Assembly: GCF_001423905.1 (NCBI RefSeq)
Contig: NZ_LMPQ01000010.1
Coordinates: 449,119-513,118 of the forward strand
Direction: 5' to 3'
DNA length: 64,000 bases
From: Frigoribacterium sp. Leaf186
Lineage (GTDB): Bacteria; Actinomycetota; Actinomycetes; Actinomycetales; Microbacteriaceae
Below, in pieces: positions 1-8,125 of the stretch; the stretch's first letter is position 1, and each line of letters starts with the position of its first letter. A program made the translations under genes and the position numbers. The notes beneath the pieces are model-generated. The model was given only the letters and a program-made list of their open reading frames with translations. It was not told the DNA's origin and did not search any database.

Positions 1-3000
1 GCTCGGGCAAGACGCTCGCGTCGTTCCTGTGGTCGATCGACTCGCTGGCCTCGTCGCCCCCGCCCGACGAGAAGCTGCACCGCACCCGCGTGCTCTACAT
101 CTCGCCCCTCAAGGCGCTCGGCGTCGACGTCGAGCGCAACCTCCGCTCGCCGCTCGTGGGCATCACCCAGACCGCCCGGCGGCTGGGCACCGAGGCTCCC
201 GACATCACGGTGGGCGTCCGGTCGGGCGACACCAGCTCGAGCGACCGGGGTCGCCTCGCCCGCACCCCCACCGACATCCTCATCACGACGCCCGAGTCCC
301 TCTACCTGATGCTCACGTCTCAGGCGCGCGAGACCCTCAAGGGCGTGCAGACGGTCATCATCGACGAGGTGCACGCCGTCGCGTCCACCAAACGTGGTGC
401 CCACCTGGCCCTCTCGCTCGAACGACTCGACGCCCTGCTCGAGAAGCCCGCCCAGCGCATCGGCCTCAGCGCCACCGTGCGGCCGCCCGAAGAGGTCGCG
501 CGATTCCTCGCCGGGCCGGCACCGGTCACGATCGTCAACCCGCGCGCCGACAAGAAGTTCGACCTGCGCGTCGTGGTGCCCGTCGACGACATGACCGAAC
601 TCGGCACCGCCGCTCCGCTCGAGGGGTCGGCGGCCGGGGCGGCGCCCCAAGGCTCGATCTGGCCGCACGTCGAAGAGGGCATCGTCGACCTGATCGCCGC
701 GCACCGGTCGACCATCGTCTTCTCGAACTCGCGCCGCCTGGCCGAACGCCTCACGGCCCGGCTCAACGACATCTGGATCGTACGTCAGGGCGGCGACCTC
801 GAGGCCGCCGAGCGCGCGACCGAGAACGCACGGTCAGACGCCTCCGCCGCCCGCGCCTCCTCGACGGACGGCGACGACCACGACGACGACCAGGAGGCGC
901 GGGGCGAGCTGGTCGCGGCCGGTCGCGTCGGCGACGGCGCGGCCGGTGACACCGTCGACCCGTTCGCCCCGGCCCCCGCGTCGCAGCGCAACCCGGCCGT
1001 CGGCGGCGGCGCCCCCGCCCAGCTGATGGGCGGCTCGGGCCAGACCGCGGGCAGCGACCCCCTGCTCGCCCGGGCCCACCACGGGTCGGTGTCGAAAGAC
1101 CAGCGGGCCCTCATCGAGGACGACCTCAAGAGCGGCCGCCTGCGCTGCGTCGTCGCGACGAGTTCGCTCGAGCTCGGCATCGACATGGGCGCCGTCGACC
1201 TGGTGATCCAGGTCGAGTCGCCACCCTCGGTCGCCAGCGGCCTGCAGCGCGTCGGGCGGGCCGGGCACCAGGTCGGCGAGACCTCGCGCGGCGTGCTCTT
1301 CCCGAAGCACCGTGCCGACCTGATCCACTCCGCCGTGGCGGCCGAGAGGATGGTCGCCGGGCTCATCGAAGAGTTGCGCGTGCCGACCAACCCCCTCGAC
1401 GTGCTGGCCCAGCAGACCGTCGCGGCCGTGGCCCTCGACGAGCTCGACGCCGACGACTGGTTCGACACGGTGCGGCGCAGTGCGCCCTTCGCGACGCTGC
1501 CCCGGTCGGCCTTCGACGCCACCCTCGACCTGCTCAGCGGCAAGTACCCGTCCGACGAGTTCGCCGAGCTGCGACCCCGCATCGTGTGGGACCGCGTCCA
1601 CGGCACGCTGACCGGTCGGCCCGGCGCCCAGCGCCTCGCCGTCACCAGCGGCGGCACGATCCCCGACCGGGGCCTCTTCGGGGTGTTCATGGTCGGTGAG
1701 AAGGCCGCTCGCGTCGGCGAGCTCGACGAAGAGATGGTCTACGAGTCACGGGTCGGCGACGTCTTCGCCCTCGGGGCGACCAGCTGGCGGATCGAAGACA
1801 TCACCCACGACCGCGTGCTCGTGTCGCCCGCGTACGGCCAGCCCGGCCGCGTCCCCTTCTGGAAGGGCGACGGCATCGGGAGGCCCGCCGAGCTCGGCAA
1901 GGCGATCGGCGGCTACGTCCGCGAGTTGTCGAACTCGAACGAGGCCGACGCCACGACCCGTGTCGCGGCCGGCGGCCTCGACGAGCGCGCCGCCCGCAAC
2001 CTGATCGCGTTCCTCGCCGAGCAGAAGGCCGCCACCTCGTACGTGCCGACCGACACCACCCTCGTCGTCGAACGCTTCCGAGACGAGCTCGGCGACTGGC
2101 GGCTCATCCTGCACTCGCCGTACGGCATGCAGGTCCACGCCCCGTGGGCCCTGGCCGTCTCGGCCCGCATCCGCGACCAGCTCGGGGTCGACGGTGGCGC
2201 GATGGCAGCCGACGACGGCATCGTCGTGCGCATCCCCGACACCGACGCCGAGCCTCCCGGGGCCGAGCTGTTCTCGTTCGAGCTCGACGACCTCGACGAG
2301 ATCGTCACCGAAGAGGTCGGCGGTTCGGCGCTGTTCTCGTCGCGCTTCCGCGAGTGCGCCGCCCGGGCCCTGCTGCTGCCGCGCTACAACCCGGGCAAGC
2401 GGTCCCCGCTCTGGCAGCAGCGCCAACGGTCGTCGCAACTGCTCGACGTCGCCCGCAAGTACCCGCAGTTCCCGATCGTGCTCGAGGCCGTGCGCGAGGT
2501 GCTGCAAGACGTGTACGACCTGCCGGCCCTGATGAGCCTCACCCGCGACCTCGCCAGCCGCACCGTGCGCATCGTCGAGACCGAGACCGAGGTGCCCTCG
2601 CCCTTCGCCCGCTCGCTGCTGTTCGGCTACGTGGCCGCCTTCATGTACGAGGGCGACTCGCCGCTGGCCGAACGCCGGGCCGCCGCCCTCTCGCTCGACT
2701 CGAGCCTGCTGCAAGAGCTGCTCGGCCGGGCCGAGCTGCGCGAGCTGCTCGACGCCGACGTCATCGACCAGCACGAACTCGAGCTGCAGCGCCTCGCGCC
2801 CGATCGTCGGGCCCGCGACATCGAGGGCGTCGTCGACCTGCTGCGTCTGCTCGGCCCGCTGACGACCGACGAGATCATCGACCGCAGCTGGCTGGCCGCC
2901 ACCCTGGTCACGGGCGACGTCGCCGCACGCGACGACGCCCACCGGTCGCTCGAGACGGCCCTGACCGACCTCGCCTGGTCCAACCGGGTGCTGCGCTTCA

Positions 3001-4856
3001 CCCACGCCGGCACCGTGCGCTGGGCCGGCATCGAAGACGCCTCGCGCCTGCGCGACGCCCTCGGGGTCGCCCTGCCGATCGGCGTGCCCACCGCGTTCGT
3101 CGAACCCGTCGACGACCCGCTGGGAGACCTGATCGGCCGGTTCGCCCGCACCCACGGGCCGTTCACCCCCGCCATGGTGGCCGACCGGTTGGGCCTCGGC
3201 ACCGCCGTCGTCCTGGACACCCTGCGCAAGCTCGCCACCCAGCGTCGCGTCGTCGAGGGCGAGTTCCGACCACGGCAGCAGGGCAGCGAGTGGTGCGACT
3301 CCGAGGTGCTGCGTCGGCTGCGCGGCAAGTCGCTCGCCGCGCTGCGGCACGAGGTCGAACCCGTGGCGCCCGAGACCCTCGGCCGCTTCCTGCCCGCCTG
3401 GCAGCACGTCGCCACCGGGCTCAAGGGCTCGGGCCTGCGCGGGCTCGACGGCGTCGTCCAGGTCGTCGACCAGCTGAGCGGCGTCTCGCTGCCCGCCTCG
3501 GCGTGGGAGTCCCTGATCCTGCCCGCCCGCGTGACCGACTACAACCCTTCGATGCTCGACGAGCTCACCGCGACCGGCGACGTCATCTGGTCGGGCACGG
3601 GCACCCTGCCCGGTCACGACGGCTGGGTCAGCCTGCACCTCGCCGACGGCGCCCAGGTCACCCTGCCCGAACCGTCGGGGGCCGAGACCGACGACCTGCA
3701 GCGCGAGGTGCTCGCCGCCCTCGCCGGTGGTGGCGCGTACTTCTTCCGGCAGCTCTCCGACGCCGTCGGCAGCACCGACGACGACTCGTTGGTCACCGCG
3801 ATCTGGCAACTCGTCTGGGCGGGCCAGATCACCAACGACACGTTCGCCCCGCTGCGCACCCAGGTCGGCGGCGGACGCACGCCGAAGCCGCGCACGCCCA
3901 CCCGGTCCCGCTCGTCGTACCGCAGCCGCGGTCGCGTGGCCATGCCACGCCAGGCCGGCCCGCCGACCGTCGGCGGGCGGTGGTCGCTGCTGCCCCTCGC
4001 CGAACCCGACGGCACGGTGCGCGCCGCCGCGACGGCCGAGATCCTGCTCGAACGCCACGGCGTCGTCACGCGCGGCGCAGTCGTCAACGAGGGCGTCCGC
4101 GGCGGCTTCTCGACGGCCTACAAGGTGCTGAGCGGCTTCGAAGAGACCGGCCGCGCTCGTCGCGGCTACTTCGTCGAGGGGCTCGGCGCCGCACAGTTCG
4201 CGACCGGGCCGACCGTCGACCGCCTGCGCTCGTTCGTCCGCGACGAGGGCGACCGGCGCGACGACGACGCCCTGGTCGCCGCGGGCCGTCAGCGTGACGT
4301 GCCCGTGGTCACGCTCGCCGCGACCGACCCGGCCAACCCCTACGGCGCCGCCTTGCCATGGCCCGGCCAGACGCTCGACGGGGCGTCCGCCGACGAGGCC
4401 GCGGCCGTGGCGAGCGCGGCGGCACGAGCCGCCACCTCGGCGGCGGCGACCACGGCGACCGGGGCAGGGACGCGCGACGACGCGGGCTCCACGGCGGGCA
4501 CGACCCGCGCCTCCTCGGGGTCCGATCGCGCCGACTCGGCTGACACCGCAGCGGGCGGCAAGAAGAAGTCCGGGCACCGGCCGGGCCGCAAGGCCGGGTC
4601 GCTGGTCGTGCTCGTCGACGGCCGACTCGTCGTCTACGTCGAGCGCGGCGGCAAGACCGTCCTCACCTTCGGCGAACCCGACGAACGAGAGCTCGCCCTC
4701 GCGGCCGCGTCGCTCGCGGCCACCGTCCGCACGCGCCTCGGCAAGCTGGCCGTCGAGCGGGTCGACGGCGAGTTCGTGCTGGGCACCCCGCTCGGCGACG
4801 CCCTGCGCGACGCCGGCTTCGCGCCCACGCCGAGCGGCATCCGGTTGAGGTCCTGA
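1..4856 (+). CDS. lhr: Lhr-family ATP-dependent DNA helicase (5' truncated)
   Basis: Large superfamily 2 helicase of the Lhr type, which translocates 3'-5' on single-stranded DNA and acts in DNA repair. The window opens inside the Walker A motif (first full codon at 3, reading SGKTLASF), so about 30-40 N-terminal residues are missing. Further motifs are DEVH (about nt 363), SATV (468), and in the second RecA domain GIDMG (1176) and QRVGRAGH (1245). The rest is the winged-helix and long Lhr C-terminal region. A low-complexity acidic/Ala-Gly insertion (about 790-1070) sits between the two RecA domains and carries two copies of the dispersed GGAGGCGCGG motif (851 and 893, opposite strands). A second Ala/Thr/Asp-rich linker (about 4380-4580) carries another. 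The stop is 3 nt before nei2, so the two genes are probably one transcript. Confidence 0.95.
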   Translation, partial: SGKTLASFLWSIDSLASSPPPDEKLHRTRVLYISPLKALGVDVERNLRSPLVGITQTARRLGTEAPDITVGVRSGDTSSSDRGRLARTPTDILITTPESLYLMLTSQARETLKGVQTVIIDEVHAVASTKRGAHLALSLERLDALLEKPAQRIGLSATVRPPEEVARFLAGPAPVTIVNPRADKKFDLRVVVPVDDMTELGTAAPLEGSAAGAAPQGSIWPHVEEGIVDLIAAHRSTIVFSNSRRLAERLTARLNDIWIVRQGGDLEAAERATENARSDASAARASSTDGDDHDDDQEARGELVAAGRVGDGAAGDTVDPFAPAPASQRNPAVGGGAPAQLMGGSGQTAGSDPLLARAHHGSVSKDQRALIEDDLKSGRLRCVVATSSLELGIDMGAVDLVIQVESPPSVASGLQRVGRAGHQVGETSRGVLFPKHRADLIHSAVAAERMVAGLIEELRVPTNPLDVLAQQTVAAVALDELDADDWFDTVRRSAPFATLPRSAFDATLDLLSGKYPSDEFAELRPRIVWDRVHGTLTGRPGAQRLAVTSGGTIPDRGLFGVFMVGEKAARVGELDEEMVYESRVGDVFALGATSWRIEDITHDRVLVSPAYGQPGRVPFWKGDGIGRPAELGKAIGGYVRELSNSNEADATTRVAAGGLDERAARNLIAFLAEQKAATSYVPTDTTLVVERFRDELGDWRLILHSPYGMQVHAPWALAVSARIRDQLGVDGGAMAADDGIVVRIPDTDAEPPGAELFSFELDDLDEIVTEEVGGSALFSSRFRECAARALLLPRYNPGKRSPLWQQRQRSSQLLDVARKYPQFPIVLEAVREVLQDVYDLPALMSLTRDLASRTVRIVETETEVPSPFARSLLFGYVAAFMYEGDSPLAERRAAALSLDSSLLQELLGRAELRELLDADVIDQHELELQRLAPDRRARDIEGVVDLLRLLGPLTTDEIIDRSWLAATLVTGDVAARDDAHRSLETALTDLAWSNRVLRFTHAGTVRWAGIEDASRLRDALGVALPIGVPTAFVEPVDDPLGDLIGRFARTHGPFTPAMVADRLGLGTAVVLDTLRKLATQRRVVEGEFRPRQQGSEWCDSEVLRRLRGKSLAALRHEVEPVAPETLGRFLPAWQHVATGLKGSGLRGLDGVVQVVDQLSGVSLPASAWESLILPARVTDYNPSMLDELTATGDVIWSGTGTLPGHDGWVSLHLADGAQVTLPEPSGAETDDLQREVLAALAGGGAYFFRQLSDAVGSTDDDSLVTAIWQLVWAGQITNDTFAPLRTQVGGGRTPKPRTPTRSRSSYRSRGRVAMPRQAGPPTVGGRWSLLPLAEPDGTVRAAATAEILLERHGVVTRGAVVNEGVRGGFSTAYKVLSGFEETGRARRGYFVEGLGAAQFATGPTVDRLRSFVRDEGDRRDDDALVAAGRQRDVPVVTLAATDPANPYGAALPWPGQTLDGASADEAAAVASAAARAATSAAATTATGAGTRDDAGSTAGTTRASSGSDRADSADTAAGGKKKSGHRPGRKAGSLVVLVDGRLVVYVERGGKTVLTFGEPDERELALAAASLAATVRTRLGKLAVERVDGEFVLGTPLGDALRDAGFAPTPSGIRLRS

Positions 4857-4859
4857 CCG

Positions 4860-5636
4860 ATGCCCGAGGGAGACACCGTCTACCGCGCCGCGAAGAACCT
4901 CGACGCGGTGCTGCACGGCCAGACGCTCACGGCCAGCGACTTCCGGGTGCCGGCGTTCGCCACGGTCGACCTGACCGGCGAGGTCGTCGACGACGTCATC
5001 GCGCGGGGCAAGCACCTGCTGCACCACATCGGCGACGTGACGTTGCACACGCACCTCAAGATGGAGGGGTCGTGGCACGTCTACCGCCACGGCACGAGGT
5101 GGAAGCGACCGGCCTACCAGGCCCGCGTCGTGCTCGAGACCGCCGAGTGGGTGGCCGTCGGCTTCGACCTGGGCATCGTCGAACTGGTGGCCCGCGACGA
5201 CGACGACAGCGTCGTCTCGTACCTCGGCCCCGACCTGCTCGGCCCCGACTGGGACGCCGCCCGGGCCCTCGCGAACCTCGAGGCCGACCCGACTCGCGAG
5301 GTCGGGCTCGCCCTGCTCGACCAGCGGGTGCTCGCCGGGGTCGGCAACGTGTACCGCAACGAGCTCTGCTTCTTGCGGGGCGTGCTGCCCACGCGGCCCG
5401 TCGGCGCGGTCGAGAACCGGCCGAAGATGATCGACCTGGCCCACCGGCTGATCCAGGCCAACAAGGACCGCGTCGACCGCACCACCACGGGCAACCTGCG
5501 GGGCACGACCGACTGGGTGTACGGCCGGGCGGGCAAGCCCTGCCTGCGCTGCGGCACGAAGATCGTCCGCGGCGAACTCGGCGAGAGCGAGCTCGAGCTG
5601 CGCGACACGTACTGGTGCCCGCACTGCCAGAGCTGA
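4860..5636 (+). CDS. nei2: Fpg/Nei-family DNA glycosylase/AP lyase (endonuclease VIII-like, Nei2)
   Basis: Base-excision repair enzyme that removes oxidised bases and nicks the abasic site. It begins MPEGDTV, so after Met removal the N-terminal Pro is the Schiff-base nucleophile, followed by the catalytic Glu. The C-terminus has the expected four-Cys zinc finger (CLRCG...CPHC). Length 258 aa fits the family. The ATG lies 3 nt after the lhr stop. An lhr-nei2 neighbourhood is known in mycobacteria, supporting a joint repair role. The stop codon overlaps the first unit of a 16-bp tandem repeat. Confidence 0.95.
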   Translation: MPEGDTVYRAAKNLDAVLHGQTLTASDFRVPAFATVDLTGEVVDDVIARGKHLLHHIGDVTLHTHLKMEGSWHVYRHGTRWKRPAYQARVVLETAEWVAVGFDLGIVELVARDDDDSVVSYLGPDLLGPDWDAARALANLEADPTREVGLALLDQRVLAGVGNVYRNELCFLRGVLPTRPVGAVENRPKMIDLAHRLIQANKDRVDRTTTGNLRGTTDWVYGRAGKPCLRCGTKIVRGELGESELELRDTYWCPHCQS

Positions 5637-5712
5637 TCAGGGCCGCAGCTGATCACCAAATGAGCTGATCACTGCCGGAGCTGATCGCCGCTGGAGCTGA
5701 TCACCGCCCGCG
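5631..5712. repeat. Imperfect 16-bp tandem repeat (GCTGATCA core)
   Basis: Five consecutive units begin with GCTGATCA (one GCTGATCG) and are spaced 16-18 bp, with consensus tail roughly CYGCCGGA. The first unit overlaps the TGA of nei2 and the array ends before the peroxiredoxin promoter. The TGATCA core is palindromic. Function unknown. Confidence 0.75.
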
Positions 5713-5830
5713 CCCGCACCCGTGTGTGACGCCCCGTGACGACGCCGCAGCTCGGCCTCGTGCGACGTGCCTACGATCGGCGGCACCCGACGGCCGTACC
5801 CGGCGAGCCCGTCACCGCGAGAGGACGACC

Positions 5831-6523
5831 ATGTCGAACGCCAGCACCCCCACCCCCGACCGCCGCATCGCCGACCAGGTCGCCGAGTTCGACGAGGGCT
5901 TCAGCGCCCAGATCGGCCCCGACTTCTCGAAGGTCTTCGCCGACGAGCAGAGCGCCCTGCGCGAGGCCGGCGTGCCCGACGACGCCGTCGCGCCCGGCGA
6001 CACGCTCGTCGAGGCGACACTGCTGACGCCCCGCGGTGACGAGGTCTCGCTCGCCGAGACCGTCGGTGAGGGGCCGGCCGTGCTGGTGTTCTACCGCGGC
6101 GCCTGGTGCCCGTACTGCAACCTCACCCTCAAGACGTACCAGGCCGAGCTGCTGCCCCGGCTCCGCGAGCGGGGCGTCGCCCTCGTCGCCATCAGCCCTC
6201 AGACGCCCGAGGGCTCCGAGGCGTCCGTGACGAACGGCGCGCTCGAGTTCCCGGTGCTGTCCGACCCCGGCAACGTGCTGACCGGCGCCCTCGGCATCCG
6301 CACCGAGCCCAGCGCCGACGCGCGGGCGGTGCACACGCAGCTCGGCTTCGACGTCGCCGACAGCAACGCCGACGCGACCGGCGACATCCCCTTCCCGACC
6401 GTGCTCGTGATCGACCGCGACGGCACCGTGGTCTTCGCCGACGTCCACACCGACTACACCACCCGCACCGAGGTCGACGAGATCGTCGCCGCCCTCGACC
6501 TGCTGGAGGCGCGCGCGGCCTGA
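5831..6523 (+). CDS. AhpC/TSA-type peroxiredoxin-like protein, copy 1
   Basis: Thioredoxin-fold peroxiredoxin-like protein expected to reduce peroxides or disulfides in the cytoplasm. The active-site region reads FYRGAWCPYCN, a CxxC rather than a lone peroxidatic Cys. It is followed by the family motif VAISPQTPEGS, and a FPTVLVIDRDG strand lies near the C-terminus. Length 230 aa. The ATG at 5831 is preferred over upstream starts because GAGAGGACGACC precedes it and copy 2 starts at the equivalent codon. A TACGAT -10-like box lies at about 5771. It is highly similar, and of identical length, to the gene at 7260. Confidence 0.9.
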   Translation: MSNASTPTPDRRIADQVAEFDEGFSAQIGPDFSKVFADEQSALREAGVPDDAVAPGDTLVEATLLTPRGDEVSLAETVGEGPAVLVFYRGAWCPYCNLTLKTYQAELLPRLRERGVALVAISPQTPEGSEASVTNGALEFPVLSDPGNVLTGALGIRTEPSADARAVHTQLGFDVADSNADATGDIPFPTVLVIDRDGTVVFADVHTDYTTRTEVDEIVAALDLLEARAA

Positions 6524-6546
6524 CCGCGCCGGCGGGCGGCCCCCGA

Positions 6547-7011
6547 TCAGGTCGAGGTGCCGCGTGCCGACGACACCGGCCAGACGTAGTCGAGGTCGGT
6601 GGGCTCGTCGCCGAAGGCCTCGGCGTACGACTCCGGGGCCTTCGCCAGCAGCTTCGAGCGGTGCGAACGGTGGACGTCGTCGCGGCCGAACCAGGGCGGC
6701 AGGTCGTACTGACCCGCCCGGAAGGCAGCGGCGTCGGCCGGCACCTCGTCGAGGGTGGCGAGCGTCTTGTCGAGGCAGGTGTCCGCGAACCCCCGGGCGA
6801 CCCACGCCGCGCAGGTCTCGACCTGGTAGGCCATCAGCGCCGGTCGGAAGCCGCGCCACATGGCCGTGACCGGGTGGCTCTGCCAGCCGTAGCCGGGGAC
6901 GACGAGCGCCCGCATGACCTGCAGTGTCTCGACCCGTTGCTTGCCCAGGCGCCGGTCGTCGAGCACCTCGACACTCGCTCGGAGGTCGGCGTAGGGAAGG
7001 AACGTCTGCAT
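6547..7011 (-). CDS. MSMEG_6728 / pyrimidine-dimer-glycosylase (Pyr_excise) family protein
   Basis: 154-aa protein beginning MQTFLPYADL with downstream DDRRLGKQRVE and WRGFRPAL, characteristic of the actinobacterial MSMEG_6728 family, which is distantly related to T4 endonuclease V. The name implies incision at UV photodimers, but the function of this branch is not established as far as I know. It is transcribed against the two peroxiredoxin copies, each of which points rightward on either side. The region upstream of 7011 on this strand is open but low-complexity, so the ATG at 7011 is taken as the start. Confidence 0.8.
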   Translation of the reverse strand: MQTFLPYADLRASVEVLDDRRLGKQRVETLQVMRALVVPGYGWQSHPVTAMWRGFRPALMAYQVETCAAWVARGFADTCLDKTLATLDEVPADAAAFRAGQYDLPPWFGRDDVHRSHRSKLLAKAPESYAEAFGDEPTDLDYVWPVSSARGTST

Positions 7012-7259
7012 CCGACAAGCCAACACGCCCGCCCTGCCGCCCGTCCCCCGGACCGACCGGACGCCCGCGGCGCCCCGGGGACGAAAGCGAACGGCGCCCG
7101 GTGCGGGACGGACGACACCGGTCGCACCGTCTACGATCGACCCCGGCGACCGGACGTGACCCCACGTCCCCACCCGCGCCGCGCCTCCCGGGGTCGACGC
7201 CGCAGGCCGGTCGCCGAGGGCACGCACCCGACGAGCCACCGCCCCGCCGAGAGGACCAC

Positions 7260-7952
7260 ATGTCGACCCACGACGCCAGCGCCGCGAGTTCCATCGCCGA
7301 CCAGGTGAGCGAGTTCACCGAGGGCTTCAACGCCCGGATCGGTGCCGACGCCACCAAGGTCTTCGACGACGAGCAGTCCGGCCTGCGCGACGCGGGCGTC
7401 CCGGCCTCGGCCGTGCGACTCGGCGACACGATCGTCGACGCCACCCTGGTCGACACGGCAGGCGACGAGGTGTCGCTGTCCGAGACGGTCGGCGAGTCGG
7501 CCGCCGTGCTCGTCTTCTACCGGGGTGCCTGGTGCCCGTACTGCAACCTGACCCTCAAGACGTACCAGGCCGACCTGCTGCCCCGCCTGCGCGAGCGCGG
7601 CGTCGCCCTCGTCGCCATCAGCCCCCAGACGCCCGAGGGCAGCGAGCGATCGGTCGCGAACGGCGGGCTCGAATTCCCCGTGCTGTCCGACCCGGGCAAC
7701 GTGCTCGTGCGCGCGCTGGGCATCCAGACCGAACCGGCCGCCGGGGCCCGTGCGGTGCACTCCGACCTGGGCTTCGACGTCGCCGACAGCAACGCCGACG
7801 CCACGGCCGACGTGCCGTTCCCGACCGTGCTGGTCGTCGACCGTGACGGCAAGGTCGTCTTCGCCGACGTCCACGTCGACTACACGACGCGCACCGAGGT
7901 CGACGACGTCGTGGCCGCGGTGGACGCGCTCGACGCGCCCCGCCCCTCCTGA
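7260..7952 (+). CDS. AhpC/TSA-type peroxiredoxin-like protein, copy 2
   Basis: 230 aa, same length and layout as the protein at 5831: the SIADQV...F-EGFNARIG N-terminus, WCPYC redox site, ISPQTPEGS, and the C-terminal FPTVLVVDRDG strand. The ATG follows GAGAGGACCAC, a Shine-Dalgarno shared with copy 1, and a TACGAT box lies about 130 nt upstream in both. The long core is almost identical while the N-terminal 30 residues and C-terminus differ more, which fits an old local duplication under purifying selection. Downstream is a nested palindrome shared with the converging permease gene. Confidence 0.9.
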   Translation: MSTHDASAASSIADQVSEFTEGFNARIGADATKVFDDEQSGLRDAGVPASAVRLGDTIVDATLVDTAGDEVSLSETVGESAAVLVFYRGAWCPYCNLTLKTYQADLLPRLRERGVALVAISPQTPEGSERSVANGGLEFPVLSDPGNVLVRALGIQTEPAAGARAVHSDLGFDVADSNADATADVPFPTVLVVDRDGKVVFADVHVDYTTRTEVDDVVAAVDALDAPRPS

Positions 7953-8043
7953 CCCTCGCGCGCCTCCCGCCCCCCGCGCGCCTCACAGCCCCGAGGAGGC
8001 GCGCTCGGCCCGGTCGCGCCGGTCACCCCCGTGCACACCGCGA

Positions 8044-8105
8044 AGAACCCCGTTCACGTCGATGAACCCCGGACAATCGGGGTTCATCGTCGCGAACGGG
8101 GTTCT
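8044..8105. terminator. Nested palindrome between convergent genes (word GAACCCCG)
   Basis: Outer arms 8044-8055 and 8094-8105 pair over 12 bp. Inner arms 8061-8071 and 8078-8088 pair over 11 bp. The word GAACCCCG occurs once in each left arm and inverted in each right arm. There is no T-run. Its position between converging genes (stops at 7952 and 8126) suggests a bidirectional terminator. Confidence 0.8.
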
Positions 8106-8125
8106 CCGTCGATCGGCGGTGCCGC

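Noticed and set aside
1746..5624. Very long open frame on the minus strand opposite lhr and nei2 (about 1290 codons)
   Set aside because: Composition is Arg/Gly/Val/Asp-biased antisense sequence with no domain, and lhr/nei2 on the other strand have clear motifs. Such frames are expected at this GC content.
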